A stretch of 64,000 nucleotides of DNA from Mayamaea pseudoterrestris (lineage: Eukaryota; Bacillariophyta; Bacillariophyceae; Sellaphorales; Sellaphoraceae). Where the stretch lies: contig BROI01000022.1 in assembly GCA_027923505.1 (NCBI GenBank), positions 434,001 to 498,000 on the forward strand, read 5' to 3'. Below, one piece after another: positions 8,958 to 20,308 of the stretch (positions are counted from its first letter, which is position 1; every line of letters starts with the position of its first letter). The translations under genes were made by a program, and so were the position numbers. The notes beneath the pieces are model-generated. The model saw only the letters and a program-made list of their open reading frames with translations, did not search any database and was not told the DNA's origin.

Positions 8958-10631
8958 ATGGAAGACAGCGTACTAAAAGCAGCCAAGAAAGCACTCAAGA
9001 AGGATGGAGAAATGAAGCTTAGCCAATTGACCAAGACCATTCTTGCCAAGCTTGACGACGAGTCGGTGTCAAAGAGCCAAGTCAAGGATTGGCTTACAAA
9101 ATCGAGCAAATTTACGTTGCAGGACAAGATGGTCAGCTTGACGGAAAAGAAACGATCTGCTGCATCTACAGAAGAGTCTAGTAGCAAGAAACAAAAGCCA
9201 AGCGCGACTAGTGCACCGGCTGTCAATGTGGATCCATCGGACGTTCCGTCGTGGCGCAAGGAGCACCGCATTGTCATTATGCACGCCACGGACGACTCGG
9301 CCAAGAGCAAGGAATTGAATGCCGAATCAGCCTTTTTTCCATTCGCAACCTTTGACGCAGCCCAAGCCAGCATGTCACTAGCACTCATGAATCAATGCCT
9401 AAAGGGAAACAGCTTTACGCACCCCACTCCGATTCAGGCGCAAGCCTGGCCCATTTTGGCGGCTTCGCGCGACATGGTCGGCATTGCCGAGACTGGGTCC
9501 GGCAAGACGCTTGGCTTTGCGCTTCCCATCTTGTCGCGCATGGCGGCGGAAAGCAAGTCTACAAAGTCACCGCGGATGCTCGTCCTGGCGCCGACGCGCG
9601 AACTGGCCATGCAGTCGCACGTTGTGTTGGAGGAGTTTGGTGCGGTTGTTGGTTTGAAGAGTGTGGTGGTGTATGGAGGCGTTCCAAAGCATACTCAAGT
9701 TGCTACCTTGAAGAAGGGTGACACAGCTTGCGTTGTGGCCACGCCTGGTCGGTTGAAGGATTTGATCGAAATGGGAGCTTGCAAACTGTCACAGGTCGAT
9801 TACTTGGTCCTTGATGAAGCGGACCGTCTCTTGGACGCAGGCTTTGAACAAGACGTTCGCAGCATTATCAGTGAATGCCCGACGAAGAATCGTTTGACTG
9901 CTTTATTTTCAGCCACTTGGCCTGCCGCGGTTCGAAATATTGCCATGGAGTTCATGTCCGATCCTGTGCGAGTCTATGTCGGCTTTGAAAATTTAGTGAC
10001 GGATGACAGTGACGGCATGACTCCTGATGATAGTCTAAGTGCGAACAAGCGTGTCCAGCAAACTGTGGAAGTCATTGAAGACCGTCAACGAGACGCGCGG
10101 CTGCGACAAATATTGAACAAGTTGCACGACGGAAAGAACCGAGTTCTCGTCTTTGCATTATACAAGAAGGAAGCGGAACGCATCGAATTCTCCTTGCGTC
10201 GCGATGGATACAATGTATGCTCCATTCATGGAAACAAACTACAAAATGCTCGCACTGAAGCACTTCAGAGTTTCAAGGATGGCTCGTGTCCACTCATGGT
10301 GGCGACTGATGTTGCCGCGCGAGGGTTGGACATTCCCAATGTTGAAGCTGTCATTAATTATACATTTCCGTTGACCATAGAAGATTACGTACATCGCATC
10401 GGAAGAACGGGTCGCGCCGGCAAGAGCGGCATGAGCTACACTTTCTTCCAGCCCGGTGACAAGTCGCATGCAGGCGAACTCCAGCAAGTGATTCGACAGG
10501 CCGGCCAGGATGTACCGGAGGATTTGATGAAGTTTGGAAGCACTATCAAGAAGAAGGAGCACAAGCTGTACGGCGCTTTTGGCCCAACGAGTGGCGTTGT
10601 CAAGAAGGCAACTAGGATAGTGTTTGATTAA
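8958..10631 (+). CDS. DBP3: DEAD-box ATP-dependent RNA helicase, DBP3-like
   Basis: This 557-aa protein is a complete DEAD-box helicase in one exon. The motifs appear in order: FDAAQ with the Q motif THPTPIQAQAWP, Walker A AETGSGKT near residue 176, APTRELA, YGG, TPGRL, LDEADRLLDAGF near 285, FSATWP near 317, VATDVAARGLDIPN and YVHRIGRTGRAGKSG near 478. The combination INYTFPLTIEDYVHRIGRTG matches yeast Dbp3, a nucleolar helicase that processes pre-rRNA (A3 site region). The first 75 residues (VLKAAKKALKKDGEMKLSQL) look like a small helical domain with a Lys/Ser-rich linker. Ribosome assembly in the nucleolus is inferred from the family. Confidence 0.92.
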   Translation: MEDSVLKAAKKALKKDGEMKLSQLTKTILAKLDDESVSKSQVKDWLTKSSKFTLQDKMVSLTEKKRSAASTEESSSKKQKPSATSAPAVNVDPSDVPSWRKEHRIVIMHATDDSAKSKELNAESAFFPFATFDAAQASMSLALMNQCLKGNSFTHPTPIQAQAWPILAASRDMVGIAETGSGKTLGFALPILSRMAAESKSTKSPRMLVLAPTRELAMQSHVVLEEFGAVVGLKSVVVYGGVPKHTQVATLKKGDTACVVATPGRLKDLIEMGACKLSQVDYLVLDEADRLLDAGFEQDVRSIISECPTKNRLTALFSATWPAAVRNIAMEFMSDPVRVYVGFENLVTDDSDGMTPDDSLSANKRVQQTVEVIEDRQRDARLRQILNKLHDGKNRVLVFALYKKEAERIEFSLRRDGYNVCSIHGNKLQNARTEALQSFKDGSCPLMVATDVAARGLDIPNVEAVINYTFPLTIEDYVHRIGRTGRAGKSGMSYTFFQPGDKSHAGELQQVIRQAGQDVPEDLMKFGSTIKKKEHKLYGAFGPTSGVVKKATRIVFD

Positions 10632-10731
10632 TGGCTGAAACAGAATAAAAATCTCAAAACACATTCTAATTTGTGTTGCATAAATCTGCTCTCTAGTTGA
10701 TACGCAATATCCGCCTAACGCCTACCGTACT

Positions 10732-11761
10732 TTATTCTGAATTTTGCGACTGCATCTTGTCCAACACCCCTTCAATCTTTACCATACCCTTTTCCTGCCA
10801 ATCCAGCGTCTTCCACATTCGCTCCAGCTCCTCCTCGGAACCCATGACGGCAATTTCATTCTCCGTTTCGTCGGGATTCACTGACAACTTGACGGTGCAG
10901 TCATCGACTCGATCACCCGAGCTCCAGTAGTACAAGCCTGCATATGGACTCAGGAGTGCCAATAGAAACCAGTTTGGTTCCATGCCGAATATTTGGACTT
11001 CGTGAAACTGAATCGACAGGACGAGCGCCAAGCTGAGCAATCCGAGCGCCGTGCAAAAGGTGAGGAAAAAGGCTTGCGACAGACTGCGGGCGACAACGCC
11101 CCGAAAAGTTATAGTTTCGCCCGCGTCAATGACTTCGTAATTGTTGGCCTTCATGTCTGTGAAAATTGATTTGCAATTTATTGTAAGTAGGTACGCGTGA
11201 AGAATGAGAAACATTCATTCATGAGACGATCAAACAAGTCACAAGCAAAAGAGTCAGACGTGACAGTCAACGGCCCACCTGACTTTTTCTCCAAAATCTT
11301 TGTCACAAATACATCATTTTAAACGTACATGCCATGATTTCACCAGCTTGCTGCCTCAGCGACATTGCTTTTGTGTCTTTGGATGCTTCGCCGGGAGTGA
11401 CAAAGGTTTTGCGCTTGATTTTGGCCTTGGTGGACCGCGACACGGTGGACCAAAGGCCCGGAAACGAAATGAGATACAGTCCCAGTACCGTATAGTAGCT
11501 GGCCTTGCTGTAGGATATTCCGCCCGCTTCCGGGGGTTGTTGTGATAACTCGTTGGCAGCATCGCTCACGAGCAGTGACGTTGAATGCATCAAATCGGAA
11601 ACGTGCGAAACAAACGTTGTAGCAAGCATTGGATCTGCTGCCATGCGAAGCTGCTGCGTCTTTCTTCTTGGTACTGAAACCGTTGGCGTATGCAAATGGA
11701 ATGCTTCCGTCGAGCCGACTAGCAGCAACGACGTTGCTAACAGAGCAAGTTTTCGAATCAT
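10732..11761 (-). CDS. CCB1: CCB1-like cytochrome b6 haem-attachment factor, plastid
   Basis: Exons 11761-11329 and 11156-10732 (intron 172 bp, GTACGT...TTTTCACAG) encode 285 aa. The leader MIRKLALLATSLLLVGSTEAF is a signal peptide with an ASAFAP-type Phe, so the protein is plastid targeted. The mature part matches CCB1 (cofactor assembly of complex C): LYLISFPGLWSTVSRSTKAK, RQQAGEIMAYMKANNYEV across the splice, then GETITFRGVVARS, two hydrophobic segments (FFLTFCTALGLLSLALVLS and WFLLALLSPYAGLYYW) and a soluble tail. In plants and algae CCB1 acts in the thylakoid membrane with CCB2-4 to attach haem c(i) to cytochrome b6. Assignment is by remembered family pattern. Confidence 0.82.
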
Positions 11762-11986
11762 GGTTATGTTGATGTCTGTGTCAACGTGCGTAGTAGTAGT
11801 AGTACTAGTGTCTGGGAGCAAGCTTGCTAATGGAAGTAAGTGGCCTGTCAATTAAAGAATTCTCTCTGGCAAAAGTCTTTGGATCCCTGAATGAGATGTG
11901 CGACCTGTGATGGCGATGCTGTGTGATCGATCATCATGAAACGTCGTCAGCCGCGAAGGAACTGGCTGCGGTTGCGCGGACTTTTA

Positions 11987-12008
11987 GTACCGGATAACGT
12001 CGTACCGG
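11987..12008. promoter_or_regulatory. Two GTACCGG elements in a divergent promoter
   Basis: GTACCGG occurs at 11987-11993 and again at 12002-12008, between the CCB1 gene (minus) and the reelin-like gene (plus). Two copies within 22 bp in a 366-bp divergent intergenic region support a regulatory role, still inferred. Confidence 0.45.
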
Positions 12009-12127
12009 GACAGGACTTTTGACCGATTATGCGCAGCCATCACAATGTTGTGATGTGAAGATGGAAGACATCTTCTGTCTATCACAGCATTGATCAATTT
12101 ACTTACAGGCCGTCTGTAATCAACAGT

Positions 12128-12904
12128 ATGAGGCCTTCATGGATCGTCAAGGTTCCAAAGTTATTAGCGACCTTGTTCATTGTCATTTTGCTAGAGTCAT
12201 TCATTGTTGCATATCCAATTGGCGCCGGTGGCTGCGGAGGAAGTGGAAGCGTCGGCGGGATCCACTTGACGGCCGACTCGATTACGACTGGTCAATTGGA
12301 AGACTATGGAATCAAGGTCATCATTGCTCCGGAGGATGATTCGCTTCTGGATGAAGATCCCGAGGTGCAGCTTTCAAACGGATACGTGAAAAACATATTG
12401 GTTGGCCGGCCGTACTACATTCAAATGACGGCTGCCTCGGCAAACAAGGCGTTTCGCGGCTTTTTGTTTCGCATTACAAGCTCATTGGTGGATACGGATG
12501 GATCGTTCACCGTTCCAAACAGTCTTTCCGCCACTGACCAGGCGCAGGAGCAAATTGCGCAAGTGTGCAGCGACATTGGCATTGGCGGCCTCACACACAC
12601 CAACAATACGCTCAAGGAAACGGCAGCCGCTACGTTGCTACTGGATGATGAGGGTCGCGATATATACATGGAGATTACGGCCGTCATTATGAATCGACAG
12701 GAGAATGGAGTCACAATGAGTGAGTACTACTGGAACTCGTACACCATCAACGTTGTGACAAACTCGTCGGAACTGGTAGCAGCGACGAATCCGCCAGTAG
12801 CAACGGACGATGCTGCTGCTAGTGGAGGAGAGTTGGCTGTGGTGACTTCATGGGTGGCGCTAGTGCCGCCACTCTTGGCTTTGATTGCCTTTTTGATGAG
12901 GTAG
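12128..12904 (+). CDS. Secreted reelin-domain-like surface protein, probably membrane anchored
   Basis: This 258-aa protein starts with a hydrophobic signal sequence (LLATLFIVILLESFIVAYP). The mature start YPIGAGGCGGSGSVGGIHL followed by GQLEDYGIKVII resembles the reelin/temptin-type beta-sandwich found in many small stramenopile secreted proteins. FRGFLFRI and NTNNTL-type glycosylation sites (NNT, NSS) fit an extracellular domain. The C-terminus is hydrophobic (VVTSWVALVPPLLALIAFLM) and ends with one Arg, which fits either a GPI-anchor signal or a C-terminal membrane span. Role unknown; a cell-surface function is inferred. Confidence 0.7.
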   Translation: MRPSWIVKVPKLLATLFIVILLESFIVAYPIGAGGCGGSGSVGGIHLTADSITTGQLEDYGIKVIIAPEDDSLLDEDPEVQLSNGYVKNILVGRPYYIQMTAASANKAFRGFLFRITSSLVDTDGSFTVPNSLSATDQAQEQIAQVCSDIGIGGLTHTNNTLKETAAATLLLDDEGRDIYMEITAVIMNRQENGVTMSEYYWNSYTINVVTNSSELVAATNPPVATDDAAASGGELAVVTSWVALVPPLLALIAFLMR

Positions 12905-12990
12905 CTGTTATTCATGTGATGAACCATTGGCGAAGTAATGACGACGCCATAATCGTAGCAAAAGATTCATATAGCATTTTTATTATTCGT

Positions 12991-14146
<1,156 letters not shown>

Positions 14147-14893
14147 TTTATTTTAAAAAAGAATGTGAGACTGTCGTCGCAAATTCAGATTGACAAGTTC
14201 ATGGTGGAGGAAGAAGGGTGGCGATGAGGTCGTCATTCAAGAGTTGAAAACGTCATCATGTCGCACAAACATCAAGTCTCACGATTGACGAAACGTCCCA
14301 CGATTGGCTGCAACGCCTCCCGCCTGCTCGATGTCTCTTGTAAAAAATGCCGAAACAAATAATTGTCTTTCTGCTTACAGTAGTTTCTAGCGACTGTCTT
14401 CTGTCACCTTGATGGCCATACATGGACTGCGACACGTATGTATCTCCAGTTGCGTTTGGTCAAAGTGTCAAGCTAAAGCTGTTTTGGATATCGACGGGGC
14501 CATTTCGCTAAAACAACATCGGTCACAAACTGATACACGAGTCAAAATGTAAACATCGCAATGTCTGCCAGCGCAGGTTCTCCGGAACTACTTGAAGCGC
14601 CACGCACAAGAGGCTTAGTACCTTGCATCACTCACTGAATGGTGAATCATGCAAAAGAAACGGACACGTCGATGTAACCAGCTGCGCCCATTTACTCTCA
14701 TATTGCCTTCTATATAGCCGCAATCCGACCGAGTCAGATAACTCCCTTTTGTTCTGCTTCAACAGAACCATACGGTGCAGTTGGCTTCTGTAAACGCAAA
14801 AATCAAGATTAGAATCTCCTGTCGCCAACCCCATTTTGATGCTTGCGGGGAGAGAGAGTCAAAATCAACGTGATCATTGCCTTTGTATTGAAC
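14147..14893. other. Intergenic region, nothing recognised
   Basis: About 750 bp with only short, low-quality frames. It must hold the PanC promoter on its left side. No repeat, tRNA or conserved motif seen. Confidence 0.5.
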
Positions 14894-15493
14894 ATGAGAC
14901 GCCCAAGCAGCGAAAGTAGCTTATCTGCGCCAGCTCCCATCATAAAGACTCGGATTCCAATCGAGCTCAAAACCGTCTTTTTGGCTGCTCAACGCGGCGA
15001 GCAAGTGACAGAAGCCCCACCATGCGCAAGCAAAATCTTTGATAAATGGCAAGGTGCAAAGACAACCAAGAGTGTATCATCCGACGCGGATTCTGCTGAT
15101 GCAGCAATGACGACGAATTGTAACAAGAAGAATCGACAACTCGTCTTTGGGGACAAGGAACAAGCTACTTCATGCACAAAATCAACTCTATCACCTGCGA
15201 AACCCAAGCAATGCCGATGGTCGTCAGAGGTCAACAAGGCGATATCGTCAGTAGATCCTCCGCGCCATGTATCTCCGTTGTCAGTGCGACGGACGTATGC
15301 ACAACATTCGTCGCTACAAGATGTTCCTTTTAAGCCACTTCGGCGAGCAACCTCTCCAGGACGTTGGGACCTTGTTGGACAAAACCAAGCAAGTGACCGA
15401 CCTAAACTTCCTGGACGCAAGCGCAGCTCTCAGAACGTTATGGATGTACTCGAGGTTCACCCGGCGCAGCAGCAGCGAAGCCTAATCGCCTAG
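14894..15493 (+). CDS. Hypothetical basic Ser-rich protein
   Basis: The frame from ATG 14894 gives 199 aa (MRRPSSESSLSAPAPIIKTR). A longer form would need a TTG start. The sequence is rich in Ser, Lys, Arg and Pro with no membrane segment, for example KKNRQLVFGDKEQ and PFKPLRRATSPGRWDLVGQ, and looks largely disordered. I recognise no domain. SP and TP sites suggest possible kinase targets, which is inference. It stands alone between two empty stretches, so it could be a chance frame. Confidence 0.4.
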   Translation: MRRPSSESSLSAPAPIIKTRIPIELKTVFLAAQRGEQVTEAPPCASKIFDKWQGAKTTKSVSSDADSADAAMTTNCNKKNRQLVFGDKEQATSCTKSTLSPAKPKQCRWSSEVNKAISSVDPPRHVSPLSVRRTYAQHSSLQDVPFKPLRRATSPGRWDLVGQNQASDRPKLPGRKRSSQNVMDVLEVHPAQQQRSLIA

Positions 15494-16512
15494 CCCAGCA
15501 TGGAAGCATGGCGCTGTATCTGTTAATGAAAGGATGTAGTGGACGGCCACACCATCTTTATAGATAGTTTCTTCATGTTTGTACGTTTCTCTTTCTTTGG
15601 TGCTCTTCCGAGGTTTCTAGGCTGGAAGGATGATATAAGCACCGTCTCCTACTATGCATTTTTCTCCTATGCACTAACCATCAATATATCAAATTTCAAT
15701 TATCGTGACGTCTGCCTACTAGGAGTAGCAACTACGTTTCAGCATGTCTTAGGTATAGTATACAGACTACATGCTACCGGTATCTGTAAGTCTGGTGTCA
15801 GATCAGACGACAGGACAGTGCTCTGCACAAGTGCTGCATCATTTCTCAATCATAGCGAAATTCTTGCTCACAAAAAACCTGCAGCTTAGCGGGACTTTTA
15901 GTAAAGATGTCTGGATCGACTTCACGTACCACAAGAGCCGTACCGTTGCATCAATGTCAAGTCTGATAGCTAACCCCTCTCGGCCGGGCGATCTTCTCCA
16001 CTTCAAGCTTACACACTGGTCAGATGCCAACCATCATCTAATGACTCAAGACTGAGCTACAGTGTAAACAACTTGGAACGCGAACATCGGGAGAAGGGAA
16101 CGTGAATTCGATGACGACGTTCCACGACCAAACCATGGCTCGAAAGGAAGGCCATTGGCGGCTTCACCTCGGGCGTTTCTGTTCGATGTGAGGTGTATGA
16201 CCATCCCCAGGGCCTGTAATTGCGGAGTTGCGAAATGAGAAACTGGTGAGAGTATACCGGTACGCTGATGATGCACCGTCGATCATCAGCCCAGCGGGAA
16301 AAAGAGAGCTGCAATTGTCATCGAAATCGACTGCCGGCTACAGTAAGCGAGTCAGAATCTATGAGTACGGTTGGTTGATTAACATTTAGCGGCTTTTGTA
16401 TCCTTATCGTGTATTATAGCTTATTTAGTCTTAGTTTAGCGTCGTCGTATGTTGTCATAAAGTGGGTTAGCAAGTTCAAAATTGTTGGTCAATGCAGCAG
16501 GCAGCATCCGCT
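15494..16512. other. Intergenic kilobase, nothing recognised
   Basis: Only weak frames occur here (for example about 115 codons starting at 15539), with no domain, signal or splice pattern I can defend. CCGGTAC at 16257-16263 is the one match to the promoter motif without an identified downstream start, so a small unseen gene or RNA nearby is possible. Confidence 0.45.
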
Positions 16513-17202
16513 TCATGCTGCAGGTGCGTGACTTCGATTGCCATGAAACAAGGCAACATTCAGATGAATGTCAACCAAATCGCGGTTGACCAGTTCGTCA
16601 TTCTCCGTCACATGTTCCTCTGGTAGCTGCAGTCCTTCCTGGAGCCAGGCGAGACATCGCTGAGCTTCCTCGTCGCAAAAGAGGTTGGAAAAGATGTGCG
16701 CCTTGTTGTTGTAAATGGCCAGATACAAGAGGCGATCTGCTCCGCACAGATTCTGGTTCAGACTGATGATTGCAGCCGCAGCCTTGTAAAACTGCATGGC
16801 CTTTTCCAGCTTGTGGTGATCGTCAAGTCCACTGAGCGCTTGAATGTGTGAGCAAAGTCCCAAGTTGTAGAGTAAGATGCCGGACACTGTCGCTTCGTTT
16901 CGGGATGAAAAGATTGTCTCATTGTCAGTTCCATTCACAACCAGTGCTCGATTGTACATGGAGAAGACGGAGGAACTGTTACCCTCATCCACCTCGATGA
17001 AGCATGATCGGACCGTGTAGTCTTCCGACTCGTCACTGCTGCTGCTCTCGTCGGAAACCACTTTTGGATCAAGCATGCGCTCCTTGACTCGTCGCAGTGC
17101 TCGACCGAGAAGCATCGACGCGTCCTGGTATTGTCCTTGACACATCTTGGCGACTGCTTTGGAGTTGAGAGCGATGATTCCTTGGTTTTGCGGGGCCGGC
17201 AT
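16513..17202 (-). CDS. TPR-like helical protein of a diatom-type family
   Basis: From ATG 17202 the protein has 229 aa (MPAPQNQGIIALNSKAVAKM). The pattern IALNSKAVAKMCQGQYQDASMLLGRALRRV is a TPR-like helix pair. A Ser/Asp/Glu linker follows (DESSSSDESEDY), then more helices: VSGILLYNLGLCSHIQAL, KLEKAMQFYKAAAAII and LAIYNNKAHIFSNLFCDEEAQRCLAWL. Short proteins of this plan, beginning with one repeat, an acidic gap and a second block, are common and expanded in diatoms. The function is unknown; protein-protein contact is the usual role of such repeats. Confidence 0.7.
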   Translation of the reverse strand: MPAPQNQGIIALNSKAVAKMCQGQYQDASMLLGRALRRVKERMLDPKVVSDESSSSDESEDYTVRSCFIEVDEGNSSSVFSMYNRALVVNGTDNETIFSSRNEATVSGILLYNLGLCSHIQALSGLDDHHKLEKAMQFYKAAAAIISLNQNLCGADRLLYLAIYNNKAHIFSNLFCDEEAQRCLAWLQEGLQLPEEHVTENDELVNRDLVDIHLNVALFHGNRSHAPAA

Positions 17203-18145
17203 GGTTGGTGACAAGTGTGCGAAACAAAAGTGAAGCAACCGCGCGCACGATCACTCGGATGGTATATTATGTGGCTGGGCACCAAGAAATGGCAGAAAGG
17301 AATATCAAGAACATCAATTGCCCTTCGTTGACGTTCCCCTTTCCATGGAATATGTCAATCTGTACTCGCAGGCGTCTGGAAGTAATTCAATTGTTATTCT
17401 CAGACAGTGCATTCACTCTGCGGAGATACCATAAGGAGTAAGTAATTGAAGTTGATGATGAGTGAACTCTCCGTCGTCAACCCAACCTTCGACGGGCCAT
17501 TGTTGTAGGCCATTCAATCGGCCAAACTCCGCGTCGCCTTCGGTGCAACGTGTAATCCGAGAGGCCATCCAAAATATCAAGTGAGGCAGCTTCAACTGCA
17601 AAGAATGTATCGACGGCAATGGTGCGGCGTCAACCGATATTCTCTGCGATTGAAGCTCTGGCCTTGGATATGGGACAAGTACGATTGGAGTATAGCCTGT
17701 CATTTAGGCAGCCAAGACTCTATTGACATACTCGGACTTAATACCTTGCCCCAACCATGGCCCTTTCGATGAGTCCTTAATTGAATGAACTTGTCAATTC
17801 TGGCGCAGATCTGCAAGCAGAGTGCAACAAGAGTCTCCCAATCATAGAGTCCCCCGCTTTTACGTCACATTAGTCACACCATGGTCTGGCTCTCAGGCTG
17901 TCGAGCTGATAACTGGTATTTAATTACTGCACAGTAGTTTAGTAATGGCCAGCATTCCCGTAGTACTTGTACGAGTACCGTTCGTTTTAGACCTGACTGT
18001 GAGTGTAGACAAGGATAGCAACGTGTCGTAGCGAGACCCACCAGTCGCGCTACGACGTTTAGTTTTAGTCAGCGACCTCATCTTTTCGCTTTTCGCCTCT
18101 GCTTCACATTCTTTGCTTCATGGAGCGCAGGCTATTTTCTGAAGT
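17203..18145. other. Intergenic region upstream of two divergent genes
   Basis: About 940 bp. A 96-codon minus-strand frame at 17413-17703 has no recognisable features. GAGTACCGTTCG near 17973 is a near match to the promoter motif, about 170 bp before the ADCK-like start. Confidence 0.45.
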
Positions 18146-19987
18146 ATGCTTGCAGCACGTGCATCGACACTGCGTTCTGCTGGCAGATTTGTATCTGTGG
18201 TAGGAATTGGAAGCTATGGCGTCATGCAAGGAAGTCATCACATGTCCTCGCCGCCAAAGACGCTCGCCGAGGGAACAACACGACAGCAACACATTAGCGA
18301 CTTGGGTAGACATCCAACATGTCTTGTCGTACATACTATTGATATAATTTTTCCTACGCTAGAAGCAACAGTAAGAGTAATTCGCTTGCTTAAAACTGCT
18401 GCACTCATTGCCGTCGACTACAAGACAGCGGATTGGTTCTCGACGACCCTAGATGACGACGCCTCATACTGGGAGAAGGAAGTAACGCGACGACTGCAAG
18501 TGTTGGATGAAGCACAAAACATATATACAAAAGATTCACACTCAGAGCTTGACAAACATTTGCGTCTTGAGGCAAAAGCGCACGAAAAGAAAGCCATGCA
18601 GGACGCCGCCAAGGACCTGACATTTGCGCAAGAACAACTCTCCTTGCACCCATCCAACTCGAGCCGCATCCATCGAAAAGCAGCAAATCGTTTACTGAAA
18701 CTCTGTCATGAGAATAAAGGCGTCTACATCAAGGTGGGTCAGCATCTGGCTCAACTGGATTATCTCGTTCCAGATGAATACACGCAGGTGCTCAGCGCAC
18801 TCTTTGACAACAATCCTCGCACCAGCTACGATCAGGTACGGTTGGTCGTTCGTCAAGATTTGAATCAAGACATTGACGAGCTTTGGGACAATTTCGACCC
18901 GGAGCCAATCGCATCCGCATCACTCGCACAGGTGCACGTTGCCTACGACAAGGCAACGGGCAAGAAGCTTGCCGTCAAGATTCAGCATTACGGTTTGCGC
19001 GAAACCAGTGCCGGCGATTTGTTCGCCCTCGTCAACGTGGTGCGACAGGCGGAGCGTCTCTTTGACGGTTTCACGTGGGGATGGTTGGCCGATGAGATTG
19101 CTCCCCATTTACCAAAGGAACTTGACTTTATCAACGAAGGACGCAACGCTGAACGAGCTGCAGGAAACCTGAAACAAACTGGTAATTTGGCATGCGTCGT
19201 TCCCAAAATACTCTGGGAGCAGTCGTCGTCCCGCGTCTTGACTATGGAATTTGAGGAGGGTTTCAACGTGACGGACGTGGACGCGATACGCAAGGCGGGT
19301 CTGCGAGAGCGCGATGTCGCCAGACTGGTTTCCGCCGTCTTTGGTTCGCAAGTCTTTCTGTCGGGGGCGGTGCATTGTGATCCTCACCCCGCCAACGTTT
19401 TGCTCCGCGCCAACAAGGGCAAGCCGGAGATTGTCTTGCTGGACCATGGGTTGTATCGAGAACTTGATCCAGACTTTCGCTTGCGATATGCAAACCTTTG
19501 GCAGTCCTTGATGCTGGCAGACTTGGATGGTATTAAGGCTGCCTGCCGCAGCTTGAATGTCGAAAGCTCGTATCCGCTCTTTGCGGCCATGTTGACAGCT
19601 CGTCCGTTTGACGAAATGATTGAGCGCTCCAAGAGAAAAAGCTTGCGGCAGGCAGCGCAGGCTGGTGACCGCGCGGATCAAGCCGTCATTCGCAACTATG
19701 CGCAACGCTACATGGCGGACATTTTCGAACTACTTGGTACACTACCAAGGCAAATGCTGCTGCTGCTAAAGATGAACGACTGCCTTCGCCACATTGATTA
19801 CAAACTAGGCAGTCCAACCAACACACTCGTCGTGAGCGGCGCATATGCAGCTCGGGCTGTATATGAAAGCAAAATATATAATACGAACGTTTCATGGGCC
19901 GACAAGTGGATGGCATGGTGGGACTATGTTCGTGTGCTATTTCGAGTAAGGTTACATGACACTACCGCTTGGTTGCTGCAGATATGA
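18146..19987 (+). CDS. ADCK1: ABC1/ADCK-family atypical kinase, ADCK1-like
   Basis: This 613-aa protein carries the full ABC1/UbiB kinase-like fold in one exon. Motifs are the KxGQ signature YIKVGQHLAQLDYLVPDEY near residue 195, the Ala-rich nucleotide loop ASASLAQVHVA, LAVKIQHYGL (lysine), KELDFINEGRNAERA, VHCDPHPANVLL and the metal site LLDHGLYRELD. The DHGLY form and the LDFxNEGxNAER string fit the ADCK1/Mcp2 branch, known from mitochondria and lipid or coenzyme Q homeostasis. The N-terminus (MLAARASTLRSAGRFVSV) is basic and hydroxylated like a mitochondrial presequence. Substrate unknown, as in the family generally. Confidence 0.88.
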   Translation: MLAARASTLRSAGRFVSVVGIGSYGVMQGSHHMSSPPKTLAEGTTRQQHISDLGRHPTCLVVHTIDIIFPTLEATVRVIRLLKTAALIAVDYKTADWFSTTLDDDASYWEKEVTRRLQVLDEAQNIYTKDSHSELDKHLRLEAKAHEKKAMQDAAKDLTFAQEQLSLHPSNSSRIHRKAANRLLKLCHENKGVYIKVGQHLAQLDYLVPDEYTQVLSALFDNNPRTSYDQVRLVVRQDLNQDIDELWDNFDPEPIASASLAQVHVAYDKATGKKLAVKIQHYGLRETSAGDLFALVNVVRQAERLFDGFTWGWLADEIAPHLPKELDFINEGRNAERAAGNLKQTGNLACVVPKILWEQSSSRVLTMEFEEGFNVTDVDAIRKAGLRERDVARLVSAVFGSQVFLSGAVHCDPHPANVLLRANKGKPEIVLLDHGLYRELDPDFRLRYANLWQSLMLADLDGIKAACRSLNVESSYPLFAAMLTARPFDEMIERSKRKSLRQAAQAGDRADQAVIRNYAQRYMADIFELLGTLPRQMLLLLKMNDCLRHIDYKLGSPTNTLVVSGAYAARAVYESKIYNTNVSWADKWMAWWDYVRVLFRVRLHDTTAWLLQI

Positions 19988-20308
19988 CACGAAAGAGCCT
20001 GAGTGTTAGAGCTGGATTGGCTCCGTTGGCCATGGGCGGCAACCTTCACCTATGTATAGGCTGCTTACAGGCTCACCTGACAAAGTTAACAGAGGCTTAA
20101 GCATTGCATTTAGCACATACACTGTATTTAGCATTGAAGTCAGTGGAAACAGTCGACGCAGCTCTCCCTAGGCAATAGGCACATAGCTCTTTTTTAACGC
20201 TGCGACATCATCAGTCGCACGAACAACGCAACGACGCCGATCACACTCGAAGCATGATGTGACGAGCAACCGAACAGAACACGCTTGTTCCTTGACAACA
20301 AAACCGTC
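19988..20308. other. Intergenic region upstream of HPPD-like gene
   Basis: 321 bp without a supported gene; holds the promoter of the HPPD-like gene. No motif match found. Confidence 0.5.

Noticed and set aside
17413-17703. 96-codon minus-strand frame
   Set aside because: No domain, no leader, no partner exon found; more likely chance.
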